NCBI GenBank assembly: GCA_012960505.1
Contig: DUBC01000008.1
Coordinates: 1-64,000 of the forward strand
Reading direction: 5' to 3'
DNA length: 64,000 bases
Source: Verrucomicrobiales bacterium
GTDB taxonomy: Bacteria > Verrucomicrobiota > Verrucomicrobiia > Verrucomicrobiales > DEV007
The stretch's first letter is position 1, and each line of letters begins with the position of its first letter. Under the pieces are notes generated by a model. That model was not told the DNA's origin. It worked only from the letters and a program-made list of their open reading frames with translations, and made no database searches. Of this stretch, positions 18,042 to 26,527 are shown piece after piece. A program made the position numbers and the translations under genes.

Positions 18042-18827
18042 ATGCGTATTGTCACCTGCTGCTCTAGGAGCGGAAGTTCATTCATCTGCCAATTACTTCA
18101 TCGTTTAGGAGCGGATTTCGGATCCGATGAAGAATTAGTCCAAGCTGATGAGTGGAACAGTAAGGGGTACTTTGAAAACACATCCGTAAATACGCTCAAT
18201 CATGAACTCCTTTTCGGACCATGGTCATCACCTAACATATGGATAGAATCGATGTGGCCAAAGAATCCATTGATTCGATTACGAAAAATCTCCTCATTGG
18301 CCTTGGCTCCATTAGTTTCAAAAAAATCGCTGATTCAGAAACGCGGCAGAAAAAAATCCGACCAAATAATTTCACTGTCAAAAGACCTTAACAGCAAAAT
18401 CGTTAAAGATCCTAGGTTCTGTTATTTAATGGATCCATGGCAGATTCATGGCAGCATTGACTCAGTATTATTTGTCCTTCGTCATCCTTGGGAATCAGCC
18501 AGTTCAATGACACGTCAGACTAAATTGCCCCTACCCCTAACTTATGCAGGGTGGAAGGATTCAATTCTTAACTTCTGGAATATCGAGCACAAATATCCAG
18601 TACACATAGTAGATTACAATTCCCTGTTTCAAAAAGACATCCCATCAAAAGCAATGGAGCCTCTTTTTAAATTCTTAGATATCAAATTTGATCGCGAAAA
18701 AGCAAATGAAGCCCTCCGTTCTACTATCGATAAAAAAATGCGATGCTATCAAGGGACAGAAAAGAAACTTCCAAAATCAATTAAGAAATTATATGAGGAC
18801 CTTCTGAATAGGACAGCTAATCAATAA
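18042..18827 (+). CDS. Sulfotransferase-like P-loop protein
   Basis: A 261-residue protein with a 5'-phosphosulfate-binding loop at the N-terminus (CCSRSGSSFICQLL, residues 5-18) and a 3'-phosphate region (FVLRHPWESASSM, about residue 145), the two hallmarks of PAPS-dependent sulfotransferases. It has no signal peptide, so it should act in the cytosol on a precursor, for instance a glycan. It is the last gene of the DUF1549-DUF1501 operon. The pairing of a sulfate-adding enzyme with these neighbours, in a window with sulfatases, is notable. The acceptor is unknown. Confidence 0.82.
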   Translation: MRIVTCCSRSGSSFICQLLHRLGADFGSDEELVQADEWNSKGYFENTSVNTLNHELLFGPWSSPNIWIESMWPKNPLIRLRKISSLALAPLVSKKSLIQKRGRKKSDQIISLSKDLNSKIVKDPRFCYLMDPWQIHGSIDSVLFVLRHPWESASSMTRQTKLPLPLTYAGWKDSILNFWNIEHKYPVHIVDYNSLFQKDIPSKAMEPLFKFLDIKFDREKANEALRSTIDKKMRCYQGTEKKLPKSIKKLYEDLLNRTANQ

Positions 18828-18829
18828 AG

Positions 18830-20125
18830 TCATTTCCTTCTATTACCTACACCCCCACGGTGATCGATCTTACCATCACCATCGCGGTCTTCACCAAACG
18901 GCATTGCCATTTCAATTCTTTTACCCTTTTTGCGTCCCTCAACGACATGACTGCTATATACTTTCTTCTTTGTCCTTTTAGCATATTCTCTGTTCGATGC
19001 GGCCATTTCCTGAAGCAGAGTTTCCTTTGATGCGTTCAAAGGGAGCAACTTAACAATTTCTCCCTCTAAGCCAAATTCTCCTGGCCTAACTATATAGAAT
19101 CCTGATTTCTTACTCTTCGACGATAAAGGAACAGCCCAAGAACCACTATCGGACTCAAAGTCATAATTGAACCGACCCACAACGCTTTCATCCCATACAA
19201 CAGACCGAATTCTCTTACCCGCATCAGCAATTTCGTCTTCATCACCTGCAATAAGCAAAAGAATCTTTTGATCTGCGGATGAAACATTCAGTGCCAATGC
19301 AAAACTATTAAAATCTGGAATACGAGAGTCCAAAATATCTCCTCTTGATTTATACCGGTCAGCTATAACGGCTACATCATCAAAATTCCGCGATATGTGC
19401 TGCGGACCACGGCCGCTACGGGTTAATCTCTTCTGGCCGTCAGGAGCAATAATACAAAAAGCGGTATTCTCAAATCTTCCTCCTAGATGACTTCTTACAA
19501 TTTTTTGATTCTCCTCACTTTCATATGACTCTATTCGTACACAAATAAATTTTCTGGAAGCTTTAATGACGTCTGGATCACTGAACAAACTGTTCTTTGT
19601 GGCTGTATAACCAGGTCAGAAAACACCCGGAATGCCACCGCACTGCGAAGCCGCCGCCATAAAAAGAATTGGTCGGTTCATCCTTTTCGCCTCTAAGATT
19701 CCATCTTCCAATCTAGGATACCAGACTATACCAGACTCACCCAGATCCAATAAAGATTCACCCAAATCATTTGGTCTCGGTCCGCCAGTTCTTCGCCTCG
19801 GTCCGCCCTGGCCACGGATAGCTCCATTTCTTTCGCCTTCATTAGTATCCGATCGTGGCCCCCTACCAAAACGATTAGATCTTAACTCATTACCCGAAAT
19901 GATCCCATCCGTATTTTCATCTAAGCTCAAAAGCGATTCCGATGCTTCTTCAATTTCTTTAGATGAAATGGACCCATCGCCGTTAATATCCAATGCTCTT
20001 AACACGGGATGATTACCTGAACCCCCTCTGCCTGGCCCTTCTCGCGACGGAATTTGAGCTAAAGCAAACTTAGAAAAAAGGGCTAAAGAGAAAAATACGC
20101 TTAATGAAATGCTTTTAATGTTCAT
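18830..20125 (-). pseudogene. EF-hand/thioredoxin-like secreted protein, interrupted by one in-frame TGA
   Basis: Two reading frames (20125-19616 and 19615-18830) are in the same phase and separated only by a TGA at 19618-19616. The first part has a signal peptide (to ALAQ), an EF-hand-like Ca2+ loop (DINGDGSISSKE), a second degenerate one (DENTDGIISGNE), and then the start of a thioredoxin-like fold (RPILFMAAASQCGGIPGVF). After the TGA it continues PGYTATKNS, FSDPDVIKASRKF and so on, completing that fold, and ends at a basic tail. No other stop occurs in about 250 downstream codons. The TGA probably replaced an Arg (CGA) or Trp (TGG) codon. Nonsense mutation, sequence error or readthrough remain possible. 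Confidence 0.75.
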
Positions 20126-20242
20126 TTTTTGTGAACCATGATTAAATAATCATAAATAGATTACGAACAGATTACTTTGTCTGTAACAAAAGTTTTTTAT
20201 TTTTATTTGAATAAAACTAAAGCCTATCAAGTCAAACGAAGG

Positions 20243-22111
20243 ATGAAAATTTGGAATATCATAGGAATAACACTCCTAATTAGCGCTGTCTCTACTTTGC
20301 TCATCCGAGCAGATCAGATTCTCACTAAAGAAACAACCGTACCAGATCCTGCCACAATTGATCCTGCAATAATTGACCCTTCAGCAACTGAGCCTATAAC
20401 AATCGTAGATAAAATTGAACCCGCTCAGGACCAACGCGAAGATTTACTCCTAAAAAAAATAAATCTACTCACCGAGCGGATTAATGAATTAGAAAAACGG
20501 CTCAAAGAAAATCAAGATTCCACCGAAAAAAAGCCAACTGAAAAATCATCAGATTTAACAGTTAAAGAAAATCCACAAGAATTGGGACCATCGTCTGATC
20601 TGTTCCCTGAAAATATTACGGATATAAACGAAGAAGACCTCCCTGAATTCGTGCCTGACAATCAAGCCAGAGAAGATTTCGGAGAATCTCTTGATCCATA
20701 CGGAGACTGGTTATCCACAGATAACTATGGTGAAGTTTGGAGACCTAACACTTCTCAAACTGTAGAATGGTCACCATACACTGTAGGTCAATGGAATTAC
20801 ACTGAACTGGGCTGGCATTTCACATCACCAGAACCATGGGGATGGGCATGCTATCATTACGGGAGATGGATTAAATACAGAACACTTGGATGGTGCTGGG
20901 TACCTGGGAGAGAATGGGCACCCGCATGGGTATCTTGGAGAACTTCCTCAAGCCACATCGGTTGGTCTCCACTTCCTCCCACAGCAACATGGAACCATAC
21001 AACTGGCATCAGGCGTTGGGTTGATTCGCGCTGCAATATTGGCCCAAGCCATTATAGCTTTCTTAAAATTACAGACTTTGGCTCAAGGAACTGCCGCACT
21101 TCAGTCATCAATCGCCGCCAGAATGCATCACTGATTCTATCGACCAACAATGTGACTCTTATTTTGTCCAGCTCTAGAGGGGGTAACAACCACATCCATA
21201 GTCGAGGGCCTAACAGAGACCACCTAGTGAGGCATCACCAGCAAAATCACCCAACTCTTCAAATAATAAAGAATAGGGGAAAACGCGGAGCTATTAATCG
21301 AGCGAATCATTCATCAAATGAAATTGTAGTACATGAAAGGATTAAATCTAGCCATCCGGAAAGACCAAATAATCGACCAGCATTAAGAAAATTACACAAA
21401 GTAGAAGTAGATAATGGTTGGAATGAATTAGCTAACAATGATCAAGAAAAAAAACTGAGAAGACATATCTACAATGATTCCGAAAAACAAAAGAATTTGG
21501 AAAAACCGGCAAATCAAAGATCTGATAACAACAAAATAAAAGCAGTTGGTTTAATTGATGGAATTAACAAACCTGGCAGAAACAGTCGCATATCAGAAAG
21601 AAAAATACCAAATTTAGCAAACCATAGCCGAACAACATCTAAAGAAACTAATGACCGCATACAATCAAATGTAATCGTTCCTCCAATCAGTGGGAAAAAA
21701 ACACCTAAAGCAATCCCAATAAAGGAAAACAATCCAGGCAAACAAAGACAAACTGTTCAAGCAAGGCAGCAGCAGGAAATCACTGCAGCTAAAAGAATCG
21801 CAGAAGATAGAGCACGGCGAAATCAAATCACCCAAAGACAAACCGCTGAGCAAAAACAAAGACAAACTGTTCAAGCAAGGCAGCAGCAGGAAATCACTGC
21901 AGCTAAAAGAATCGCAGAAGATAGAGCACGGCGAAATCAAATCACCCAAAGACAAACCGCTGAGCAGAGGCAAAGACAAACAGTCCAACGCAAATTACCA
22001 ACTTCAAAAACCAGCAGCAAGACAACGAAACAATCTCCACAACGCCGCATCGTAAGAGGTAGTAGCGAAAAGATATCAAAACCACCTGCTAAGCAATCAA
22101 GGAAACGTTAA
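20243..22111 (+). CDS. DUF6600-like secreted protein with basic repeat tail
   Basis: A protein of about 622 residues: signal peptide (MKIWNIIGITLLISAV), Pro/Asp-rich linker, coiled coil (about residues 70-95), then a Trp/Tyr/Gly-rich domain with YGEVWRP, WGWACYHYGRW and WCWVPGREWAPAWVSW, the signature seen in DUF6600 proteins. The last 350 residues are basic, Gln/Arg/Asn-rich and low in complexity. They contain a 38-residue unit repeated almost perfectly. The start at 20243 was preferred over 20177 because it opens a clean signal peptide. It is convergent with the gene at 22108, the two stop codons overlapping. It is probably periplasmic or surface-bound; the function is unknown. Confidence 0.78.
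   Translation: MKIWNIIGITLLISAVSTLLIRADQILTKETTVPDPATIDPAIIDPSATEPITIVDKIEPAQDQREDLLLKKINLLTERINELEKRLKENQDSTEKKPTEKSSDLTVKENPQELGPSSDLFPENITDINEEDLPEFVPDNQAREDFGESLDPYGDWLSTDNYGEVWRPNTSQTVEWSPYTVGQWNYTELGWHFTSPEPWGWACYHYGRWIKYRTLGWCWVPGREWAPAWVSWRTSSSHIGWSPLPPTATWNHTTGIRRWVDSRCNIGPSHYSFLKITDFGSRNCRTSVINRRQNASLILSTNNVTLILSSSRGGNNHIHSRGPNRDHLVRHHQQNHPTLQIIKNRGKRGAINRANHSSNEIVVHERIKSSHPERPNNRPALRKLHKVEVDNGWNELANNDQEKKLRRHIYNDSEKQKNLEKPANQRSDNNKIKAVGLIDGINKPGRNSRISERKIPNLANHSRTTSKETNDRIQSNVIVPPISGKKTPKAIPIKENNPGKQRQTVQARQQQEITAAKRIAEDRARRNQITQRQTAEQKQRQTVQARQQQEITAAKRIAEDRARRNQITQRQTAEQRQRQTVQRKLPTSKTSSKTTKQSPQRRIVRGSSEKISKPPAKQSRKR
21743..21970 (+). repeat. Tandem repeat, two 114-base copies
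   Basis: Copies at 21743-21856 and 21857-21970 are identical over the first 110 bases, differing only at the end (caaaaa versus cagagg). A third partial copy starts at 21971. The unit is 38 codons, so the reading frame is kept. It encodes a basic, Gln-rich helical segment (RQQQEITAAKRIAEDRARR). Near-identity at synonymous sites points to recent duplication. Confidence 0.95.
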
Positions 22112-23868
22112 TCAATTACCTTTATTTTTTCCAAAGGCTTTAATTTTCCCTTAAACAGAAATTTAAAATCCCCATCCACCCTTTCTGACGAACCTGTAAT
22201 TGAATCAAACCCATTGAGAATCTTATAAAGATTTTCATAATCTTCTTTCGCTTGTTTTTTGCTCCTCCCTCCTCTGACAAACTCCGCTTCGTATGCGGTT
22301 CTATTTGCTGAGAAAAAATGTAAAAGCTCTGAAAACTCAACGTTAAACAAAAGCCCTTTAGTAATCATTTTTATTTTTTCCTCAGCCAAAAGGTAATCAA
22401 TCACGGCAGTACAAAGGTCTCGGGAAGAACTCAGAATGTATAAATCCCGGACACGAGCCGATGCAGGAATAAGTGGATTCACCCCCTTAGTATTCTTGAT
22501 ACGCGAAACCAAAATATTTACACCATTATAAAGCTCATTTTCAGCGATCCAATCAGTTCCCTTTTTAGGGCTTATTTCCGATAACATCGCTTCAGAAAGA
22601 TTCTTCATTGCTTCCTCTGCTCCCTCTGTCTTTTTGAGATCAACTATGAAACAAAATCCTGGGAGCTTAATTCCTTGTTCATCTACACCAGCATCATTGG
22701 CCTGAGCTGATAAAAACACAACCAAATCACCAAAATATCCTTCATTTAAACCCTTCGATTCACCAAAAAGAAAATCACCAAACTTTCCCTTAATCAACTC
22801 AGAACCAGGGATAATTGTAGATTTAAAAACATTCTCTCGCTTATTGTAGAATTCCGCAAAGGGTTGGTAAATTGAAATTCCTCCTAGGTATCCTGACACT
22901 TTCGGTGGCTCTAAAATTTGGCGTTTATTTTTAACCACTATAGAATTTTGAGAACTTCCTTTTAAATCAGATAAATTCCTATCCATACAAACATTTAAAA
23001 GAAGTTCATTCTTACTATAATTCAAAGTAATTCCTGCATAAGAACTACGCCCTATAGTTTCGATAGCGCCTCCTAAAAACAAAGACAACATCGGATCATC
23101 TATCTGATCAGGAATACCAAATCTTCCATCGATCTCAGAAATCTTTTCAGTGTTAAGGTAAACAGTTGCCAAATGTTTATTACCCATGGCCCTCTTCATC
23201 CTAAGATACTTTGAATTCTTTGAAATTGGTAATGGGTCATCCAAATCAACAACTTTCGATCCCTGTAAAGCAACCGCATGCTTGAGTAACTTTTTATTTG
23301 TAGCCGCCAGAATCCATTCATCATGCAGAGCAAATAATGTTGCCTTCTCTATTCTTCCCCGGGTCCGATAAGCAAATACACCCCTCTGGAAATCTTTCCT
23401 GCCTATGCGCTTTATTCCTAAACGCAGTAAAGGAGCAAAACGAAGGCGGTTTTTAAGCCAGCTACTTGACTCTGATGGCCTGATTAATATCACCACTCCA
23501 GGATCATCAGAGTCTTCATGAGGTGAGTACGCAGCTATGCCCATTCTCCCACTCAAGAACCTGTCATTTAATTTCCATATATCTGTACGCAGAACAAGTT
23601 CAAGAACTCGACACACAGATGCAGCCTTTTTAAAAAAATGGCTAGACTTAATATCTTTAAGATCACCACTGGAAAGCAACGATTGAAGCACTTCAGATTT
23701 CTTTACCTCTTTAAGAAAATTTGAAAAACCTATCGTTTCAAAAAACAGTAAAGCTTCATCAGGCATTAAGCCCGACAATGAATCTTCCTGCAATTGTTGG
23801 TCAGCGTTGACTTGAACAATTGAAAGAGCTAAGAAAAAAAAGAAATTAGCGATCAGTTTCGCCATCAT
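22108..23868 (-). CDS. Secreted hypothetical protein, DUF3352-like
   Basis: A 586-residue protein with a signal peptide (to VNADQQ). The layout, opening with GLMPDEALLFFETIGF and continuing with repeated strand-helix units such as FALHDEWILAATNKKLLKHAV, resembles the DUF3352-type proteins of Planctomycetes and Verrucomicrobia. I see no catalytic motif. Its stop overlaps that of the convergent gene ending at 22111. The product is probably periplasmic. Confidence 0.7.
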   Translation of the reverse strand: MMAKLIANFFFFLALSIVQVNADQQLQEDSLSGLMPDEALLFFETIGFSNFLKEVKKSEVLQSLLSSGDLKDIKSSHFFKKAASVCRVLELVLRTDIWKLNDRFLSGRMGIAAYSPHEDSDDPGVVILIRPSESSSWLKNRLRFAPLLRLGIKRIGRKDFQRGVFAYRTRGRIEKATLFALHDEWILAATNKKLLKHAVALQGSKVVDLDDPLPISKNSKYLRMKRAMGNKHLATVYLNTEKISEIDGRFGIPDQIDDPMLSLFLGGAIETIGRSSYAGITLNYSKNELLLNVCMDRNLSDLKGSSQNSIVVKNKRQILEPPKVSGYLGGISIYQPFAEFYNKRENVFKSTIIPGSELIKGKFGDFLFGESKGLNEGYFGDLVVFLSAQANDAGVDEQGIKLPGFCFIVDLKKTEGAEEAMKNLSEAMLSEISPKKGTDWIAENELYNGVNILVSRIKNTKGVNPLIPASARVRDLYILSSSRDLCTAVIDYLLAEEKIKMITKGLLFNVEFSELLHFFSANRTAYEAEFVRGGRSKKQAKEDYENLYKILNGFDSITGSSERVDGDFKFLFKGKLKPLEKIKVID

Positions 23869-23913
23869 TGATTATTAAAGATAATTCCAGCAAATAATCC
23901 AACATTATCGAAA

Positions 23914-24195
23914 ATGTTTTTATCTAATCAATTATTCGCTTACGGAACATTAATGTTCCGTGAAGTGGTTCCACTCCTTCCAAACCACATCGCTTTCATA
24001 GTAAATGGGCACACTTTTCCAGGCCTCAGGCAAACTAAAGATAATAATCATGCTAAAGGGATCCTTTATTCAGAGATAAACAAAAAGGAATGGGATGCAC
24101 TTGATGCCTTCGAAGATAATTTTTATGAACGCCCTCCAGTAAAAGTTTATTCCCAAAAAAATATCACCTATTTAGCATATATATATGAAACCTGA
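23914..24195 (+). CDS. Gamma-glutamylcyclotransferase/AIG2-like protein
   Basis: A 93-residue protein with the family motif FAYGTLM at residues 8-14, then GILY and DALDAFEDNFYER, the catalytic Glu-like region. At 93 residues it is shorter than the common 110-150. The fold converts gamma-glutamyl amines to pyroglutamate in some members; the substrate is unknown here. The ATG at 23914 lies close after the divergent gene at 23868. The following 152 bases (24196-24347) contain no gene that I can see. Confidence 0.78.
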   Translation: MFLSNQLFAYGTLMFREVVPLLPNHIAFIVNGHTFPGLRQTKDNNHAKGILYSEINKKEWDALDAFEDNFYERPPVKVYSQKNITYLAYIYET

Positions 24196-24347
24196 AAATT
24201 ACAGGAACCTTTTCAAAGATCTCTGGGACGGCAATTGGTTCAAAAAAAATACTTGAACAGTATATAGATCGCATATGCTGATTTTTGTAATAAATTTCGC
24301 CAATCGCTTCACTTGCATATTTTCTCACTAAGCATTTAGTTAGAAAA

Positions 24348-24857
24348 GTGAACGAAGAGAAAGAGTTTCTAGAAAAAAGAATTCAAGAGTCCATAGAAAA
24401 TCCACAAAACATGGGTGAGATGATTGATGCTGACGCGATCGGCACTGTCGGCAGTTCGGAATGCGGTGACATGGTCAGGATGTTCTTGAAATTTGATGAA
24501 AGTGAAGGAACAAAAATTATAAACAAGGCCACTTTCCAAAGCTTTGGATGCCAAACTGCAATCGCCGTTGCGAGCATGGCAACGGAAATGCTCAAAGGAA
24601 AAACCATTGATGAAGCAAAAAATCTATCAGCGGACAAAATGACAGCTGAAATAGGATCACTTCCTCCAATGAAATTACATTGTGGAGAGATGGTAGAGGG
24701 CGCCCTAAGATCTGCCCTAGAGGAAAATCCAAATGAAAACATAAGTACACCTAATAAAGACGAATCAACTCTGTCAAAAAGCCTCGTGCAAGCAGGCACC
24801 GTTGCTGGTAAGATTAAAGTAATCCCAATAACAGATACAGAAGGTCAAAAATCATGA
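24348..24857 (+). CDS. Iron-sulfur cluster scaffold (NifU N-terminal/IscU-like)
   Basis: A 169-residue scaffold on which Fe-S clusters are built. The three ligand cysteines are Cys39 (GSSECGD, with the conserved Asp), Cys68 (SFGCQTA) and Cys112 (KLHCGEM). It has a C-terminal extension of about 45 residues beyond the IscU domain without a second NifU cluster domain. It uses a GTG start. The stop overlaps the start of the next gene, sufT (ATGA), so the two are coupled. The cysteine desulfurase is not in the window. Confidence 0.9.
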   Translation: MNEEKEFLEKRIQESIENPQNMGEMIDADAIGTVGSSECGDMVRMFLKFDESEGTKIINKATFQSFGCQTAIAVASMATEMLKGKTIDEAKNLSADKMTAEIGSLPPMKLHCGEMVEGALRSALEENPNENISTPNKDESTLSKSLVQAGTVAGKIKVIPITDTEGQKS

Positions 24858-25429
24858 ACGAAACAAATCCAAATGGTGGGGAATTAGAATTGTCACGCGA
24901 AGTAGAAGCCATTCAAATACCAAGTGGTGACACATTCAAATTACCAGCAGGAACTAAAGTCATACTTACCCAGTCACTCGGTAGAACCTACACAGTCGCA
25001 ACGGATCAAGGATTAGCTAGAATCTCAGAACAGTATTCTGATGCCTTAGGTCTGGAAGAACAAACGACTGAACAGCCAGCAACTGAAAAAGTAAATTCCG
25101 ATGTTAATGTCAGTGACGGTGATTACAAAGACGCTGTATGGGAACAGCTCCGTACAGTATTTGATCCTGAGATTCCTGTTAACATTGTCGACTTAGGGCT
25201 CATATACGATTGTAATGTGATTGAAGAGAACGGTATAAAGCAAGCGAGTGTAAAAATGACACTCACTGCACCTGGATGCGGAATGGGACCAACGATTGCC
25301 GCGGATGCAGAAAATAAGATCAAAAACATTAATGGTATAGATGGAGCAAAAGTCGAATTAGTATGGGATCCCCCATGGACACAGGACATGATCTCTGAAG
25401 AGGGGAAAATGAAACTAGGCATGATTTAG
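24854..25429 (+). CDS. sufT: Putative Fe-S assembly protein SufT (DUF59)
   Basis: A 191-residue protein with an N-terminal Suf-associated domain (ALGLEEQ region) and a MIP18/DUF59 domain from about residue 90: DPEIPVNIVDLGLIYD, then LTAPGCGMG with Cys142, and DPPWTQDMISEEGK at the end. SufT helps mature Fe-S proteins. Coupling to the scaffold gene supports this assignment. It is longer than stand-alone DUF59 proteins such as PaaD (about 100 residues) because of the N-terminal domain. Confidence 0.9.
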   Translation: MNETNPNGGELELSREVEAIQIPSGDTFKLPAGTKVILTQSLGRTYTVATDQGLARISEQYSDALGLEEQTTEQPATEKVNSDVNVSDGDYKDAVWEQLRTVFDPEIPVNIVDLGLIYDCNVIEENGIKQASVKMTLTAPGCGMGPTIAADAENKIKNINGIDGAKVELVWDPPWTQDMISEEGKMKLGMI

Positions 25430-25546
25430 AATAACCTAAACTTTTCAGCTGTTTTCCTTAATAAAAATGGCTTGCGAGTATCCAGAAACTCTATAAATTC
25501 CCTGCCCGCTCAAATGATCGGATTCATTTAATCAATTTTATACGCC

Positions 25547-25702
25547 ATGTCTCAACACCGCAGTCTTAAAGGTTCTTCTACCGTTGGTGCAAAACGAAAC
25601 GTATTAAAACGCTTTGAGCGTGTTAAGCTTCTTAAAGCCAGTGGAAAATGGAAAGATTCCAATAGCCCAATTGGACTTCCGAAAACCAAGCCATTAGAAT
25701 AA
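25547..25702 (+). CDS. Small basic protein (Verrucomicrobia/Chlamydiae family)
   Basis: A 51-residue, highly basic protein starting MSQHRSLKGSSTVGAKRNV and ending LPKTKPLE. The opening and the FERVKLLKASGKW stretch match the small basic protein known from Verrucomicrobia and Chlamydiae, whose role may involve RNA or ribosomes. It is short and easily missed. It lies 6 bases before the rRNA pseudouridine synthase gene, in keeping with an RNA-linked role, which is inference. The family is a useful marker for the phylum. Confidence 0.9.
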   Translation: MSQHRSLKGSSTVGAKRNVLKRFERVKLLKASGKWKDSNSPIGLPKTKPLE

Positions 25703-25708
25703 TCCTTC

Positions 25709-26473
25709 TTGCCGGCAATAATTACCGGCCCACCTTCTTTGTCATCCTCAGGCGCTCAAAAGCTCCGAATTAACCGCTTTCTCGCAGATTGCGGATTAGG
25801 TTCAAGACGCTCATGCGAAGTAATTGTAACTGAGGGCAGAGTTATCATTAATGGTGAAGTTTGCACTTCTCTTTCAACTCGAGTGGGACCCGAGGATCAA
25901 GTAGAAGTAGATGGTCAAATACTTAAGCCTCAATACGAGCCAATAAATATACTTCTATACAAACCCAGAGGTTACATATGCTCAAGGGATGACCCTCAAG
26001 GAAGACCTACAATTTTTGAATTACTTCCTAAGCACTTACAGACCCAACGAAATATTCATTATGCAGGTCGTCTTGACCTTGATAGTGAGGGCCTAATTGT
26101 ATTAACAAATTCAGGCAACATTTCTCAAAAACTATCTCATCCAAAAACAAAAATTGAAAAAGAGTACCTCGTTTCAGTTTCCTCCCCCTTTCAAGAAATT
26201 CACAAAGAACAAATGTTAAGAGGCATCGAAATAGATTCAGGGTTCGGCCGAGCAGTATCAGTCGAAAAAGTATCAAAAAGAAACATCGCAGTCACCTTGG
26301 AACAAGGGCTCAATCGCCAAATACGCCATATGCTCATGACTTTAAATTATCGAGTAACGCGACTGATCCGAGTCAGGATCGGCAACCTAGTTGACACCTC
26401 GCTCGAACCTGGATCTTGGCGATTTATTGGGAAAAAAGATCTTAATAAATTATTCAATGCAACAAAAGATTGA
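25709..26473 (+). CDS. rRNA pseudouridine synthase, RsuA/RluB-type
   Basis: A 254-residue enzyme that isomerises uridine in ribosomal RNA. The N-terminal S4 RNA-binding domain is about residues 17-65 (INRFLADCGLGSRR, then EGRVIING). The catalytic Asp is in the motif GRLDLDSEGLIVLTN. RQIRHMLMTLNYRVTRLIRVRIG is the family's C-terminal signature. It starts at a TTG, 6 bases after the small basic protein. RluB, RluE, RluF and RsuA cannot be told apart from the sequence alone; the presence of the S4 domain excludes RluE. Confidence 0.9.
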   Translation: MPAIITGPPSLSSSGAQKLRINRFLADCGLGSRRSCEVIVTEGRVIINGEVCTSLSTRVGPEDQVEVDGQILKPQYEPINILLYKPRGYICSRDDPQGRPTIFELLPKHLQTQRNIHYAGRLDLDSEGLIVLTNSGNISQKLSHPKTKIEKEYLVSVSSPFQEIHKEQMLRGIEIDSGFGRAVSVEKVSKRNIAVTLEQGLNRQIRHMLMTLNYRVTRLIRVRIGNLVDTSLEPGSWRFIGKKDLNKLFNATKD

Positions 26474-26527
26474 GAACAATCCATTTGATCGCTAATTTAT
26501 ATGAACAATAAAACTGGTTAAAAAATC

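Noticed and set aside
18830..20125. TGA at 19616-19618 as a proven selenocysteine codon
   Set aside because: Selenocysteine usually replaces Cys in a redox motif. Here the position follows GVF, outside the CGG site; the nearby stem is only four pairs, and no selenocysteine genes are visible. Mutation or sequence error is more likely.
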